From Lolium rigidum (taxonomy: Eukaryota > Streptophyta > Magnoliopsida > Poales > Poaceae): a stretch of DNA of 64,000 bases. Below, in pieces: positions 32,701 to 44,560 of the stretch. Position numbers and translations under genes: made by a program. Location: assembly GCF_022539505.1 (NCBI RefSeq), contig NC_061514.1:38841769-38905768 (forward strand), given 5' to 3'. Below the pieces are notes generated by a model. That model did not search any database. It was not told where the DNA came from and saw nothing but the letters and a program-made list of their open reading frames with translations. How positions within the stretch are numbered: position 1 is the stretch's first letter; each line of letters begins with the position of its first letter.

Positions 32701-33057
32701 TGATGCGCGTAAATGTACACGTCCGTTGGGAACCCCAAGAGGAAGGTATGATGCGCACAGTGGCAAGTTTTCCCTCAGAAAGAAACCAAGGTTTAATCGA
32801 ACCAGGAGGAGCCAAGAAGCACGTTGAAGGTTGATGGTGGCGAAATGTGATGCGGCGCAACAACAGGGATTCCGGCGCCAACGTGGAATCTGCACAACAA
32901 AACCAAAGTACTTTGCCCCAACGAAACAGCTGAGGTTGTCAATCTCACCGGCTTGCTGTAACAAAGGATTAAGCGTATCGAGTGGAAGATGATTGTTTGC
33001 AAGAAAACGAGTAAAGAACAATTGCGATAGATTGTATGCTATGTAAAGAATAGGACC
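32701..33057 (-). repeat. LTR fragment interrupting E3
   Basis: It begins TGATGCGCGTAAATG and is almost identical to the first 350 bp of the E5 LTR (35074 onward). It stops abruptly at 33057. It may be the outer end of E5's own 3' LTR, with the rest lost in the gap. Confidence 0.7.
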
Positions 33058-33156
33058 GATACGTCTCCAACGTATCGATAATTTCTTATGTTCCATGCTA
33101 CTTTATTGATGATACCTACATGTTTTATGCACATTATATGTCATATTTACGCATTT
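33058..33156 (+). repeat. LTR start in inverted orientation, cut by the gap
   Basis: These 99 bp are nearly identical to the reverse complement of the E5 LTR end (36566-36664). They run opposite to the adjacent LTR fragment and lack the first T. This is either a real inverted junction or an assembly artefact at a contig end. Confidence 0.6.
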
Positions 33157-33256
33157 NNNNNNNNNNNNNNNNNNNNNNNNNNNNNNNNNNNNNNNNNNNN
33201 NNNNNNNNNNNNNNNNNNNNNNNNNNNNNNNNNNNNNNNNNNNNNNNNNNNNNNNN
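33157..33256. other. Assembly gap (100 N)
   Basis: A run of exactly 100 N is normally a placeholder of unknown size. The linkage of arm A to arm B rests on this join. Confidence 1.
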
Positions 33257-34176
33257 TGTGCTTCGTTCAGTTGCAGCCCTTGTCCATATGCAACAGCGGA
33301 GCGTGTCTCTCTCCCACAAAGTGAATGCTAGGATCCATTTTATTCAAACAAAAACAAAAACAAAAACAAAAACAAACCGACGCTCCAAGTAAAGAACACA
33401 AGATGTGATTGAATAAAAATATAGTTTCAGGGGAGGAACCTGATGATGTTGTCGATGAAGAAGGGGATGCCTTGGGCATCCCCAAGCTTAGACGCTTGAG
33501 TCTTCTTAAAATATGCAGGGGTGAACCACGGGGGCATCCCCAAGCTTAGAGCTTTCACTCCTCTTGATCATAGTATATCATACTCCTCTCTTGACCCTTG
33601 AAAACTTCATTCACACCAAACTTCAAGCAAACTCATTAGAGGGTTAGTGCACAATTAATAATTCACTCATTCAGAGGTGACACAATCATTCTTTACACTT
33701 CTGGACATTGCATAAAGCTACTGGACATTAATGGATCAAAGAAATGAATCCAACATAGCAAAAGAGGCAATGCGAAATAAAAGGCAGAATCTGTCAAAAA
33801 CAGAACAGTCCGTAAAGACGAATTTAAAGCTGGCACCAGACTTGCTCAAATGGAAAAACTCAAAACTAATGAAAGTTGCGTACATATCTGAGGATCACGC
33901 TCGTAAATTGGCAGATTTTTTCGAATTTTCTACAGAGGACTGTGCCCAGATTCGTGACAGACAGCAATGCTGTTTCTGCGCAGCGATCCCAAATATAACA
34001 TCAACTTTGACATAGAAACTTTACTTGGCACAAAAACATGATAAGGAGAGGTTGCTACAGTAGTAAACAACTTCCAAGACTCAACAAAACAAAAAAAATT
34101 GCTGTAGTAAAAACATGGGTTGTCTCCCATAAGCGCTTTTCTTTAACGCCTTTCAGCTAGGCGCAGAAAGTGCAAA

Positions 34177-34926
34177 TCAAGTAACATCGAGAGTAGAAGC
34201 ATCAACATTATTACCTTGAGAGTTGGGAGTTTTCTCAACAATGCATTGTATCTGGTCTATATAAGTAACTCCTCTCTCATTGCTCCTAGGCTTACTATCT
34301 TCATCAAACAAATTTTCAGGAACAAGCCAAGCATAATTATTTTCCAAAGCTTCATGCATCCCTAGTAGCTTACTAGGTATTGGCGCTTTAATTTCCCTAC
34401 CATCATTAACACTATTAGTATACTTAATTCTATCCATATCCATCTTTTCAAGTATTTGTTTAAAATCAGGAAAGAAACCAAGCCTCTTATGCTTGATAAA
34501 AACTTTTCTAGCTTCTTTAGCTATATCTTCAAACTCTCTAACAAGGACTTTTAAAACAAAATTTCTCTTTTCTCCCTTCTCTATATCCGTAAGTGTAAGA
34601 AACATATGTTGTATTATGGGATTGAGATTAACAAATCTAGTTTCTAACATGTGTATTAAACAGGCAGCAGCACTTTCATAAGTAGGAGCAGTTTTTAATA
34701 ATGGTATATCTTCAAAATCTTCATCCATACTAACATGGGTGAAAAATTCTTCTATATTATCTCTTCCAATGATACACCCTCGTCCTACCGGTATCTCTTC
34801 CAAAGTAAACTTAGGATTAAGCATGATGAAATAAGCAAAAAGTAAACTAGGCAAACAAAGTAAAGACAAGTAACTAATTTTTTTGTGTTTTTGATATAGC
34901 AAACAAGATAGCAAATAAACTAGCAA
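34177..34926 (-). CDS. ORF X, conserved retroelement protein of unknown function
   Basis: The frame is 249 codons. The likelier start is the ATG at 34824 (MLNPKFTLEEIPVG), giving about 215 aa, because upstream residues are low-complexity LTR-proximal sequence. I do not recognise a family. It is related to the frame at 49905-50520: both have an EFF.HVS...DIEDIPLL-type start, ARFV/TRFVNLNPI, RKVF, EIK.PIP.KL.GM.E.LENN and AWL. The last residues (DASTLDVT) also resemble the end of the E4 protease frame (DASSLDVT). It occupies the gag position just after the primer site. There is no zinc knuckle, protease or polymerase motif. Confidence 0.55.
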   Translation of the reverse strand: MLVYLLSCLLYQKHKKISYLSLLCLPSLLFAYFIMLNPKFTLEEIPVGRGCIIGRDNIEEFFTHVSMDEDFEDIPLLKTAPTYESAAACLIHMLETRFVNLNPIIQHMFLTLTDIEKGEKRNFVLKVLVREFEDIAKEARKVFIKHKRLGFFPDFKQILEKMDMDRIKYTNSVNDGREIKAPIPSKLLGMHEALENNYAWLVPENLFDEDSKPRSNERGVTYIDQIQCIVEKTPNSQGNNVDASTLDVT

Positions 34927-35044
34927 CTAATTTTTTTGTATTTTGATTTAGTGCAGCAAACAAAGTAGTAAATAAAATAAAGCAAGACAAAAACAAAGTA
35001 AAGAGATTGAGAAGTGGAGACTCCCCTTGCAGCGTGTCTTGATC

Positions 35045-35062
35045 TCCCCGGCAACGGCGCCG
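35045..35062 (-). other. E5 primer binding site (tRNA-Asp type)
   Basis: 17 of 18 bases match the tRNA-Asp 3' complement, about a dozen bases inside the LTR. Confidence 0.8.
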
Positions 35063-35073
35063 TAAAACAGGCT

Positions 35074-36664
35074 TGATGCGCGTAGATGTACACGTCCGTT
35101 GGGAACCCCAAGAGGAAGGTATGATGCGCACAGTGGCAAGTTTTCCCTCAGAAAGAAACCAAGGTTTAATCGAACCAGGAGGAGCCAAGAAGCACGTTGA
35201 AGGTTGATGGTCGCGAAATGTGATGCGGCGCAACACCAGGGATTCCGGCGCCAACGCGGAACCTGCACAACACAACCCAAGTACTTTGCCCCAACGAAAC
35301 AGTGAGGTTGTCAATCTCACCGGCTTGCTGTAACAAAGGATTAAGCGTATCGAGTGGAAGATGTTTGCAAAGAAAATAGTAAAACTCAATTGCAGTAGAT
35401 GGTATGCTATGTAAAGAATAGGACCGGGGTCCACAGTTCACTAGAGGTGTCTCTCCCATAAGATAAAAGCATGTTGGGTGAACAAATTACAGTCGGGCAA
35501 TTGACAAATAGAGAAAGGCATAACAATGCATATACATGATATGATAAATATAGTGAGATTTAATTGGGCATTACGACAAAGTACATAGACCGCCATCCAA
35601 CTGCATCTATGCCTAAAAAGTCCACCTTCAGGTTATCATCCGAACCCCATTCAGTATTAAGTTGCTAAGCAACAGACAATTGCATTAAGTATAGTGCGTA
35701 ATGTAATCGACAACTACATCCTTAGACATAGAATCAATGTTTTATCCCTAGTAGCAACCGCACATCCACAACCTTAGAACTTTCTGTCACTGTCCCATAT
35801 TTAATGGAGGCATGAACCCACTATCGAGCATAAATACTCCCTCTTGGAGTTAAGAGTAAAAACTTGGCCAGAGCCTCTACTAATAACGGAGAGCATGCAA
35901 GATCATAAACAACACATAAACAATAGATTGATAATCACCATAATCATAGTACTCTCTATCCATCGGATCCCGACAAACACAACATATAGAATTACGGATA
36001 GATGATCTTGATCATGTTAGGCAGCTCACAAGATCCAACAATGAAGCACAACAAGGAGAAGACGACCATCTAGCTACTGCTATGGACCCATGGTCCAGGG
36101 GTGAACTACTCACTCATCACTCCGGAGGCGACCATGGCGGTGTAGAGTCCTCCGGGAGATGAATCCCCTCTCCGGCAGGGTGCCGGAGGCGATCTCCCGA
36201 ATCCCCCGAGATGGGATCGCGGCGGCGGCGTCTCCGGAAGGTTTTCCGTATCGTGGCTCTCGGTACCGGGGGTTTCGCGACGGAGACTTTAAGTAGGCGG
36301 AAGGTCAACGCGGGGGCCACACAAGGTGCCCGGGGGTAGGGCCGCGCGGCCGTGGCCTCGGGCCGCGCCGCCCTGTCCCCCGGCTGCCTCGTGGCCCCAC
36401 TTCGTTATCTCTTCGGTCTTCCGGAAGCTTCGTGCAAAAATAGGACCCCGGGCGAAAGTTTCGTCCAATTCCGAGAATATTTCCTTACTAGGATTTCTAA
36501 AACCAAAAACAGCGATAAAACAACAACCGGCTCTTCGGCATCTTGTTAATAGGTTAGTTCCGTAAAATGCATAAATATGACATATAATGTGCATAAAACA
36601 TGTAGGTATCATCAATAAAGTAGCATGGAACATAAGAAATTATCGATACGTTGGAGACGTATCA
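35074..36664 (-). repeat. 5' LTR of E5
   Basis: This LTR is about 1.59 kb. On the minus strand it starts TGATACGTCTCCAACGTATC and ends ATCA before the primer site. Confidence 0.85.
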
Positions 36665-37851
36665 GTGAACAAATTACAGTAGGGCAATTGACAAATAAAG
36701 AAGGCATAACAATGCACATACATATATCATGATGAGTACTATGAGATTTAATCAGGGCATTACGACAAAGTACATAGACCGCTATCCAGCATGCATCTAT
36801 GCCTAAAAAGTCCACTTTTAGGTTATCATCCGAACCCCTTCCGGTATTAAGTTGCAAACAACAGACAATTGCATTAAGTATGGTGCGTAATGTAATCAAC
36901 ACAAATATCCTTAGACAAAGCATTGATGTTTTATCCCTAGTGGCAACAAGACATCCACAACCTTAGAACTTTCCGTCACTCGTCCCGCATTTAATGGAGG
37001 CATGAACCCACTATCGAGCATAAATACTCCCTCTTGGAGTTACAAGTATCAACTTGGCCAGAGCCTCTACTAGCAACAGAGAGCATGCAAGAACATAAAT
37101 AACATATATGATAGATTGATAATCAACTTGACATAGTATGCAATATTCATCGGATCCCAACAAACACAACATGTAGCATTACAAATAGATGATCTTGATC
37201 ATGATAGGCAGCTCACAAGATCTAACATGATAGCACAATGAGGAGAAGACAACCATCTAGCTACCGCTATGGACCAATAGTCCAGGGGTGAACTACTCAC
37301 ACATCGATCCGGAGGCGATCATGGCGATGAAGAGACCTCCGGAGATGATTCCCCTCTCCGGCAGGGTGCCGGAGGCGATCTCCCGAATCCCCCGAGATGG
37401 GATTGGCGGCGGCGGCGTCTCCGGAAGGTTTTCCGTATCGTGGCTCTCGGTATCGGGGGTTTCGCGACGAAGGCTTTAAGTAGGCGGAAGGGTAGGTTTA
37501 GGGGCGACACGAGGGCCCCACACGCCAGGGCCGCGCGGCCAGGGCCTGGGCCGCGCTGCCCTGTTGTGTCGGCGCCTCGTCGCCCCACTTCGTTTCCCTT
37601 TCGGCCTTCTGGAAGTTTCGTGGAAAAATAAGACCCTGGGCGTTGATTTCGTCCAATTCCGAGAATATTTCCTTTGTAGGATTTCTGAAACCAAAAACAG
37701 CAGAAAACAACAACTGGCTCTCCGGCATCTCGTCAATAGGTTAGTGCCGTAAAATGCATAATAATGACATATAATGTGTATAAAACATGTGAATATCATC
37801 ATAAAAGTAGCATGGAACATAAGAAATTATAGATACGTTTGAGACGTATCA
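36665..37851 (-). repeat. 3' LTR of E4, truncated
   Basis: It ends GACGTATCA at 37851, next to the polypurine-like motif (37853-37866). It lacks its outer part because of E5. Confidence 0.8.
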
Positions 37852-40455
37852 AGCATCCCCAAGCTTAGTTCCTACTCGCCCTCGAGTAGGTAAACGATAA
37901 CAAAGATAATTTCTGAAGTGACATGCTATCATACTTGATCAATACTATTGTAAAGCACATGAGATGAATGCAGTGATTCGAAGCAATGATGAAGACAATG
38001 AGTAAACAAATCTATCATATAGCAAAGACTTTTCATGAATAATACTTTCAAGACAAGCATCAATAAGACTAGCATAAGAGTTACTCATAAAGCAATAAAT
38101 TCTTAGTAGAAAGCTTTGAAACAACACAAAGTAAGATATAAGTTTCAGCGGTTGCTTTCAACTTCAACATGTATATCTCATGGATAATTGTCAACACAAA
38201 GTAATATAACACGTGCAATAGGTAAACATGTAAGAATCAATGCACACAGTTGACACAAGTGTTTGCTTCTAAGATAGAAAGAATAGGTAAACTGACTCAA
38301 CAATAAAGTAAAAGAATGGCCCTTCGCAGAGGGAAGCATGGATTACTATTTTTGTGCTAGAGCTTTTCATTTTGAAAACATAGAAACAATTTTGTCAACG
38401 GTAGTAATAAATCATATGTGTTATGTATAAGACATCCTATAAGTTGCAAGCCTCATGCATAAAATACTAATAGTGCCCGCACCTTGTCCTAATTAGCTTG
38501 GATTAACACGGATTATCATTGCATAACATATGTTTCAACCAAGTGTCACAAAGGGGTACCTCTATGCCGCCTGTACAGAGGTCTAAGGAGAAAGTTCGCA
38601 TTGGATTTCTCGCTTTTGATTATTCTCAACTTAGACATCCATACCGGGACAACATAGACAACAGATAATGGACTCCTCTTTTAATGCATAGCATTTAACA
38701 ATAGATAATATTCTCATAAGAGATTGAGGATTTGTGTCCAAACTGAAACTTCCACCATGATTCATGGCTTTAGTTAGCGGCCCAATGTTCTTCTCTAACA
38801 ATATGCATACTCAAACCATTTGATCATGAAAATCACCCTTACTTCGGACAAGACGAACATGCATAGCAACTCACATGATATTCAACAAAGGTAAAAGTTG
38901 ATGGCGTCCCCGTAAACATGGTTACCGCTCAACAAGCAACTTATTAAGAAATAAGATACATAAGTACATATTCTTCACCACAATAGTTTTTAAGGCTATT
39001 TTCCCATGAGCTATGTATTGTAAAGGCAAAGAATAGAATTTTAAAGGTAGCACTCAAGTAATGTACTTTGGAATGCAGAGAAATACCATGTGGTAGGTAG
39101 GTATGGTGGACACAAATGGCATAGTTTTTGGCTCAAGGATTTGGATGCACGAGAAGAATTCCTCTCAATACAGGGCTAGGCTAGCAAGGTTGTTTGAAGC
39201 AAACTCAAGTATAAATGGTACAGCAAGACTCAAATATGAACATATTGTAAGCATTATAAGACTTTACATCGTCTCCTTGTTGTTCAAACACCTTAACCAG
39301 AAAATATCTAGACTCTAGAGACCAATCATGCAAACCAAATTTTAACAAGCTCTATGTAGTTCTTCATTAATAGGTGCAAAGTACATGATGCAAGAGCTTA
39401 AACATGATCTATATGAGCACAAAAATTGCCAAGTATCAAATTATTCAAGACATTATACCAATTACCACATGCAGCATTTTCCGTTTCCAACCATATATCA
39501 ATGAACGAAGTAGTTCAACCTTCGCAATGAACATTAAGAATAAAGCTAAGAACACATGTGTTCATATGCAACAGCGGAGCGTGTCTCTCTCCCAAACAAA
39601 GAATGCTAGGATCCGATTTTATTCAAACAAAATAAAAACAAAAAACAAACAGACGCTCCAAGTAAAGCACATAAGATGTGACTGAATAAAAATATAGTTT
39701 CACTAGAGGTGACCTGATAAGTTGTCGATGAAGAAGGCGATGCCTTGGGCATCCCCAAGCTTAGATGCTTGAGTCTTCTTGAAATATGCAGGGATGAACC
39801 ATGGGGGCATCCCCAAGCTTAGACTTTTCACTCTTCTTGATCATATTGTATCATCCTCCTCTCTTGACCCTTGAAAACTTCCTCCACACCAAACTCGAAA
39901 CAAACTCATTAGAGGGTTAGTGCATAATTGAAAATTCATATATTCAGAGGTGACATAATAATTCTTAACACTTTTGGACATTGCACAAAGCTACCGAAAG
40001 TTAATGGAACAAACAAATCCATCAAACATAGCAAAACAGGTAATGCGAAATAAAAGGCAGAATCTGTCAAAACAGAACCGTCCGTAAAGACGAATTTTTC
40101 TGGGGCACTTAACTTGCTCAGATGAAAATGCTCAAATTGAATGAAAGTTGCGTACATATCTGAGGATCACGCACGTAAATTGGCAGATTTTTCTGAGTTA
40201 CCTACAGAGAATTATACTCAAATTCGTGACAGCAAGAAATCTGTTTCTGCGCAGTAATCCAAATCTAGTATTGACTTTACTATGAAAGACTTTACTTGGC
40301 ACAACAATGCAATAAAATAAAGATAAGGAGAGGTTGCTACAGTAGTAAAAACTTCCAAGACTCAAATATAAAACAAAAGTGCTGTAGTAAAATGATGGGT
40401 TGTCTCCCATAAGCGCTTTTCTTTAACGCCTTTCAGCTAGGCGCGAAAGTGTGAA
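37852..40455 (-). other. Non-coding 3' module of E4
   Basis: I found no frame with protein character. It shares blocks with E1 and E5 (39560-40260) and has paired polypurine-like motifs at 39749-39762 and 39807-39820. Confidence 0.6.
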
Positions 40456-40833
40456 TCAAGTAACATCAAGAGATGAAGCATCGACATCATAATTTGTTCT
40501 AATAATAGAATCATAAGGTAACTTCATTCTCTTTCTAGGGAAGTGTTCCATACCTTTCTTGAGAGGAAATTGATATTTAATATTACCTTCCTTCATATCA
40601 ATGGTAGCACCAACAGTTCGAAGAAAAGGTCTTCCCAATATAATGGGACAAGATGCATTGCATTCAATATCCAAGACAACAAAATCAACGGGGACAAGGT
40701 TATTGTTAACCATAATACGAACATTATCAATCCTCCCCAAAGGTTTCTTTATAGCATTATCAGCAAGATTAATATCCAAATAACAATTTTTCAATGGTGG
40801 CAAGTCAAGCATATCATAGATTTTCTTAGGCAT
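40456..40833 (-). pseudogene. Aspartic protease C-terminal part of E4
   Basis: These 125 codons contain the second half of an Athila-type protease (MPKKIYDMLDLPPL, then CPIILGRPFLRTVGATIDM). The active-site segment CDLGAS is in the other frame near 40860, so one frameshift lies within the domain. Downstream there is no polymerase. Confidence 0.8.
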
Positions 40834-42281
40834 AACGAAATACTTGCACCAAGATCACATAAAGCATTACAATCAAAATCATTGACCTTCATCTTAATGA
40901 TGGGCTCCCAACCATCTTCTAACTTCCTAGGAATAGAAGTTTCAAGTTTTAGTTTATCTTCTCTAGCTTTTATGAGAGCATTTGTAATATGTTTTATAAA
41001 GGCCAAATTTATAGCACTAGAATTGGGACTTTTAGCAAGTTTTTGTAAGAACTTTATAAATTCAGAGATGTGACAATCATCAAAATCTAAACCATTATGC
41101 TCTACAGCAATGGGATCATTGTCCCCAATATTTTGAAAAATTTCAGCAGTTTTATCACAAACAGTTTCAGCAGTTTCAGCAGTTTCAGGCAGTTTTGCAC
41201 GCTTTGCACTAGGAGTAGAAACATTGCCAACACCAATTATTTTACCATTGATAGTAGGAGGTTTAGAAATATGTGAATCATTATCATTACTAGTGGTGGT
41301 AATAGTCCAAACTTTAGCTACATTATTCTCTTTAGCAAGTTTTTCGTTTTCTTCTCTTTCACACCTAGCATGCAATTCAGCCATCAATCTAATATTTTCA
41401 TTAATTCGAACTTGTATGGCGTTTGCTGTAGTTACAATTTTATTATCATTATCCTCATTAGGCATAACTTTCAATTTTAAAAGATCAACATCAGAGGCAA
41501 GTCTATCAACCTTAGAAGCAAGAATATCAATTTTACCAAGCTTTTCTTCAACAGATTTGTTAAAAGCAGTTTGTGTACTAATAAATTCTTTAAGCATGGC
41601 TTCAAGACCAGAGGGTGTATTCCTATTATTGTTGTAAGAATTCCCATAAGAATTACCATAACCATTACTATTATTAGAAGGATATGGCCTATAGTTGTTT
41701 CCAGAATTATTCCTATAAGCATTGTTGTTGAAATTATTACTTTTAATGAAGTTCACATCAACATGTTTTTCTTGGGCAACCAATGAAGCTAAAGGAACAT
41801 TATTAGGATCAACATTAGATCTACCATTCACAAGCATAGACATAATAGCATCGATCTTATCACTCAAGGAGGAGGTTTCTTCAACAGAATTTACCTTCTT
41901 ACCTTGTGGAGCCCTTTCAGTGTGCCATTCAGAGTAATTGATCATCATATTATCAAGAAACTTTGTTGCCGCCCCCAAAGTAATGGACATAAAGGTACCT
42001 CCAGCAGCTGAATCCAATAGGTTCCGCGAAGAAAAATTTAATCCTGCATAGAAGGTTTGGATGATCATCCAAGTAGTTAGTCCATGGGTAGGGCAATTCT
42101 TTACCAAAGATTTCATTCTCTCCCATGCTTGAGCAACATGTTCATTATCTAATTGCTTAAAATTCATTATGCTACTTCTCAAAGATATAATTTTAGCAGG
42201 AGGATAATATCTACCAATGAAAGCATCTTTACATTTAGTCCATGAATCAATACTATTCTTAGGCAAAGATAGCCCCACCAA
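40791..42281 (-). pseudogene. Athila-type gag of E4
   Basis: This open stretch has 496 codons. Residues about 1-130 are the Retrotrans_gag domain (SIDSWTKCKDAFIGRYYPPAKI, ERMKSLVKNCPTHGL, TFYAGLNFSSRNLLDSAAGG). An Asn/Gly/Tyr-rich segment follows at about 190-225, then a coiled coil (LEAMLKEF...KLGKIDILASKVDRLASDVD) and an acidic tail leading to the protease active site CDLGAS. A stop and a frameshift separate it from its N-terminus at 42356-42571. Confidence 0.85.
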
Positions 42282-42355
42282 TCTTTAGCTCTTCCTCTTA
42301 AGGAGAAAGGAAACAATTTTAATTTTATAATGTCACCATCTACATCCTTATACTT

Positions 42356-42571
42356 TTACATTTCACAAAGTTCAACAAAATTATTAAGATGGGCAGCAGC
42401 ATCATCAGAACTAACACCAGAAAATTGCTCTCTCATGACAAGATTTAGTAAAGCAGGTTTAATTTCAAAAAATTCTGCTGTAGTAGCAGGTGGAGCAATA
42501 GGTGTGCATAGGAAATCATTATTATTTGTGTTTGTGAATTCACACAACTTAGTATTTTCAGGAGTATTCAT
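42356..42571 (-). pseudogene. Gag N-terminus of E4
   Basis: This begins with ATG about 230 nt downstream of the primer site. It includes the Athila-like KPALLNLVMREQFSG and AAAHLNNFVELCEM. A stop follows, after which the same frame continues KYKDVDGDIIKLKLFPFSLR, so the break is a point mutation. Confidence 0.75.
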
Positions 42572-42799
42572 TTTAACAGTAGTAAATAAAGCAAACTAAA
42601 TAAAGTAAATGCAAGTAACTAATTTTTTGTGTTTTTAATATGGAGAACAAGACAGTAAATAAAGTAAAGCTAGCAACTAATTTTTTTGTGTTTTGATATA
42701 AGAGAGCAAACAAAGCAGTAAATAAAGTAAAGTAAAGCAAGACAAAAATAAAGTAAAGAGATTGGATGTGGGAGACCCCCCTTGCAGCGTGTCTTGATC

Positions 42800-42817
42800 T
42801 CCCCGGCAACGGCGCCA
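42800..42817 (-). other. E4 primer binding site (tRNA-Asp type)
   Basis: All 18 bases match the tRNA-Asp 3' complement (TGGCGCCGTTGCCGGGGA on the minus strand). Confidence 0.85.
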
Positions 42818-42828
42818 GAAAAAGTGCT

Positions 42829-44403
42829 TGATGCGTGCAGTTAACACACGTCCGTTGGGAACCCCAAGAGGAAGGTGTGATGCGTACAATAACAAGTTTT
42901 CCCTCAGTAAGAAACCAAGGTTTATCGAACCAGTAGGAGTCAAGGATCACGTGAAGGTCGTTGGTGACGGAGTGTAGTGCGGCGCAAGACCAGGGATTCC
43001 GACGCCAACGTGGAACCTGCACAACACAATCAAAGTACTTTTCCCCAACGTAACAGTGAGGTTGTCAATCTCACCGGCTTGCTGTAAACAAAGGATTAAC
43101 CGTATAGTGTGGAAGATGATGTTTGTTTGCGAAGAACAAGTAAAGAACAATTGCAGTAGATTGTATTTCAGATGTAAAGAATGGACCGGGGTCCACAGTT
43201 CACTAGTGGTGTCTCTCCCATAAGATAAATAGCATGTTGGGTGAATAAATTACAGTTGGGCAATTGACAAATAAAGAAGGCATAACAATGCACATACATA
43301 TATCATGATGAGTACTATGAGATTTAATCAGGGCATTACGACAAAGTACATAGACCGCTATCCAGCATGCATCTATGCCTAAAAAGTCCACTTTCAGGTT
43401 ATCATCCGAACCCCTTCCGGTATTAAGTTGCAAAACACAGACAATTGCATTAAGTATGGTGCGTAATGTAATCAACACAAATATCCTTAGACAAAACATT
43501 GATGTTTTCTCCCTAGTGGCAACAACACATCCACAACCTTAGAACTTTCTGTCACTGTCCCAGATTCAATGGAGGCATGAACCTCTTGGAGTTACAAGTA
43601 TCAACTTGGCCAGAGCCTCTACTAGCAACGGAGAGCATGCAAGAACATAAACAACATATTTGATAGATTGATAATCAACTTGACATAGTATTCAATATTC
43701 ATCGGATCCTAACAAACACAACATGTAGCATTATAAATAGATGATCTTGATCATGATAGGCAGCTCACAAGATCTAACATGATAGCACAATGAGGAGAAG
43801 ACAACCATCTAGCTACTGCTATGGACCCATGTCCAGGGGTGAACTACTCACACATCGATCCGGAGGCGATCATGGCGATGAAGAGACCTCCGGGAGATGA
43901 TTCCCCTCTCCGGCAGGGTGCCGGAGGCGATCTCCTGAATCCCCCGAGATGGGATTGGCGGCGGCGGCGTCTCTGGAAGGTTTTCCGTATCGTGGCTCTC
44001 GGTACTGGGGGTTTCGCGATGAAGGCTTTAAGTAGGCGGAAGGGTAGGTTTAGAGGCGACACGAGGACCCCACACGCCAGGGCCGCGCGGACAGGGCCTA
44101 GGCCACGCCGCCCTATTGCGTCGGCGCCTCGTCGCCCCACTTCGTTTCCCTTTCGGTCTTCTGGAAGCTTCGTGGAAAAATAAGACCCTGGGCGTTGATT
44201 TCGTCCAATTCCGAGAATATTTCCTTTGTAGGATTTCTGAAACCAAAAACAGCAGAAAACAGCAACTGGCTCTTCGGCATCTCGTCAATAGGTTAGTGCC
44301 ATAAAATGCATAATAATGACATGTAATGTGTATAAAACATGTGAGTATCATCATAAAAGTAGCATGGAATATAAGAAATTATAGATACGTTTGAGACGTA
44401 TCA
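42829..44403 (-). repeat. 5' LTR of E4
   Basis: This LTR is about 1.58 kb. On the minus strand it starts TGATACGTCTCAAACGTATC and ends ATCA. Confidence 0.85.
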
Positions 44404-44419
44404 GATCCCATCATTCATG

Positions 44420-44560
44420 TTTACTTTGGAGTGAGACACGCTCCACCTCTTTGCATATTTACTTTGGAGTGAGACACGCTCTTTTGTTTTGCATGTTTAT
44501 TTTGGAGTGAGACGCGCTCCACTGTTATGTATTTTGCGTTGGAGGGAGACACGCTCCACT
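44420..44560 (+). repeat. Minisatellite of about 45-bp units in E6
   Basis: Four imperfect units share TTTGGAGTGAGACACGCTCC. The reverse form GGAGCGTGTCTC recurs near 33300 and 39575 in E5 and E4. Confidence 0.75.

Larger units (their letters stand above)
33257..36664 (-). mobile_element. E5: non-autonomous Athila-like element with ORF X
   Basis: On the minus strand: 5' LTR (35074-36664), primer site, ORF X (34177-34926), then non-coding sequence shared with E1 and E4, ending at the gap. It is inserted in the 3' LTR of E4: the E4 LTR resumes at 36665 (GTGAACAAATT). It has no gag or pol. Polypurine-like motifs are at 33476-33489 and 33534-33547. Confidence 0.8.
36665..44403 (-). mobile_element. 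E4: Athila-like element with gag-protease only
   Basis: On the minus strand: 5' LTR 42829-44403, primer site 42800-42817, gag and protease (40456-42571), about 2.5 kb non-coding, then a 3' LTR (36665-37851) whose outer 0.4 kb is displaced by E5. There is no reverse transcriptase, RNase H or integrase, so it depends on a partner. The two LTRs are very similar, with scattered substitutions and a roughly 24-bp deletion in the 5' LTR, which indicates modest age. It is inserted in E6. Confidence 0.85.

Noticed and set aside
33088..33392. ORFs running through the N runs at 33157 and 51819
   Set aside because: They are translated through unknown bases, so they have no meaning.
44420..44560. CRISPR-like repeat array
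   Set aside because: The units are imperfect, adjoining and inside a plant LTR element. It is a minisatellite.
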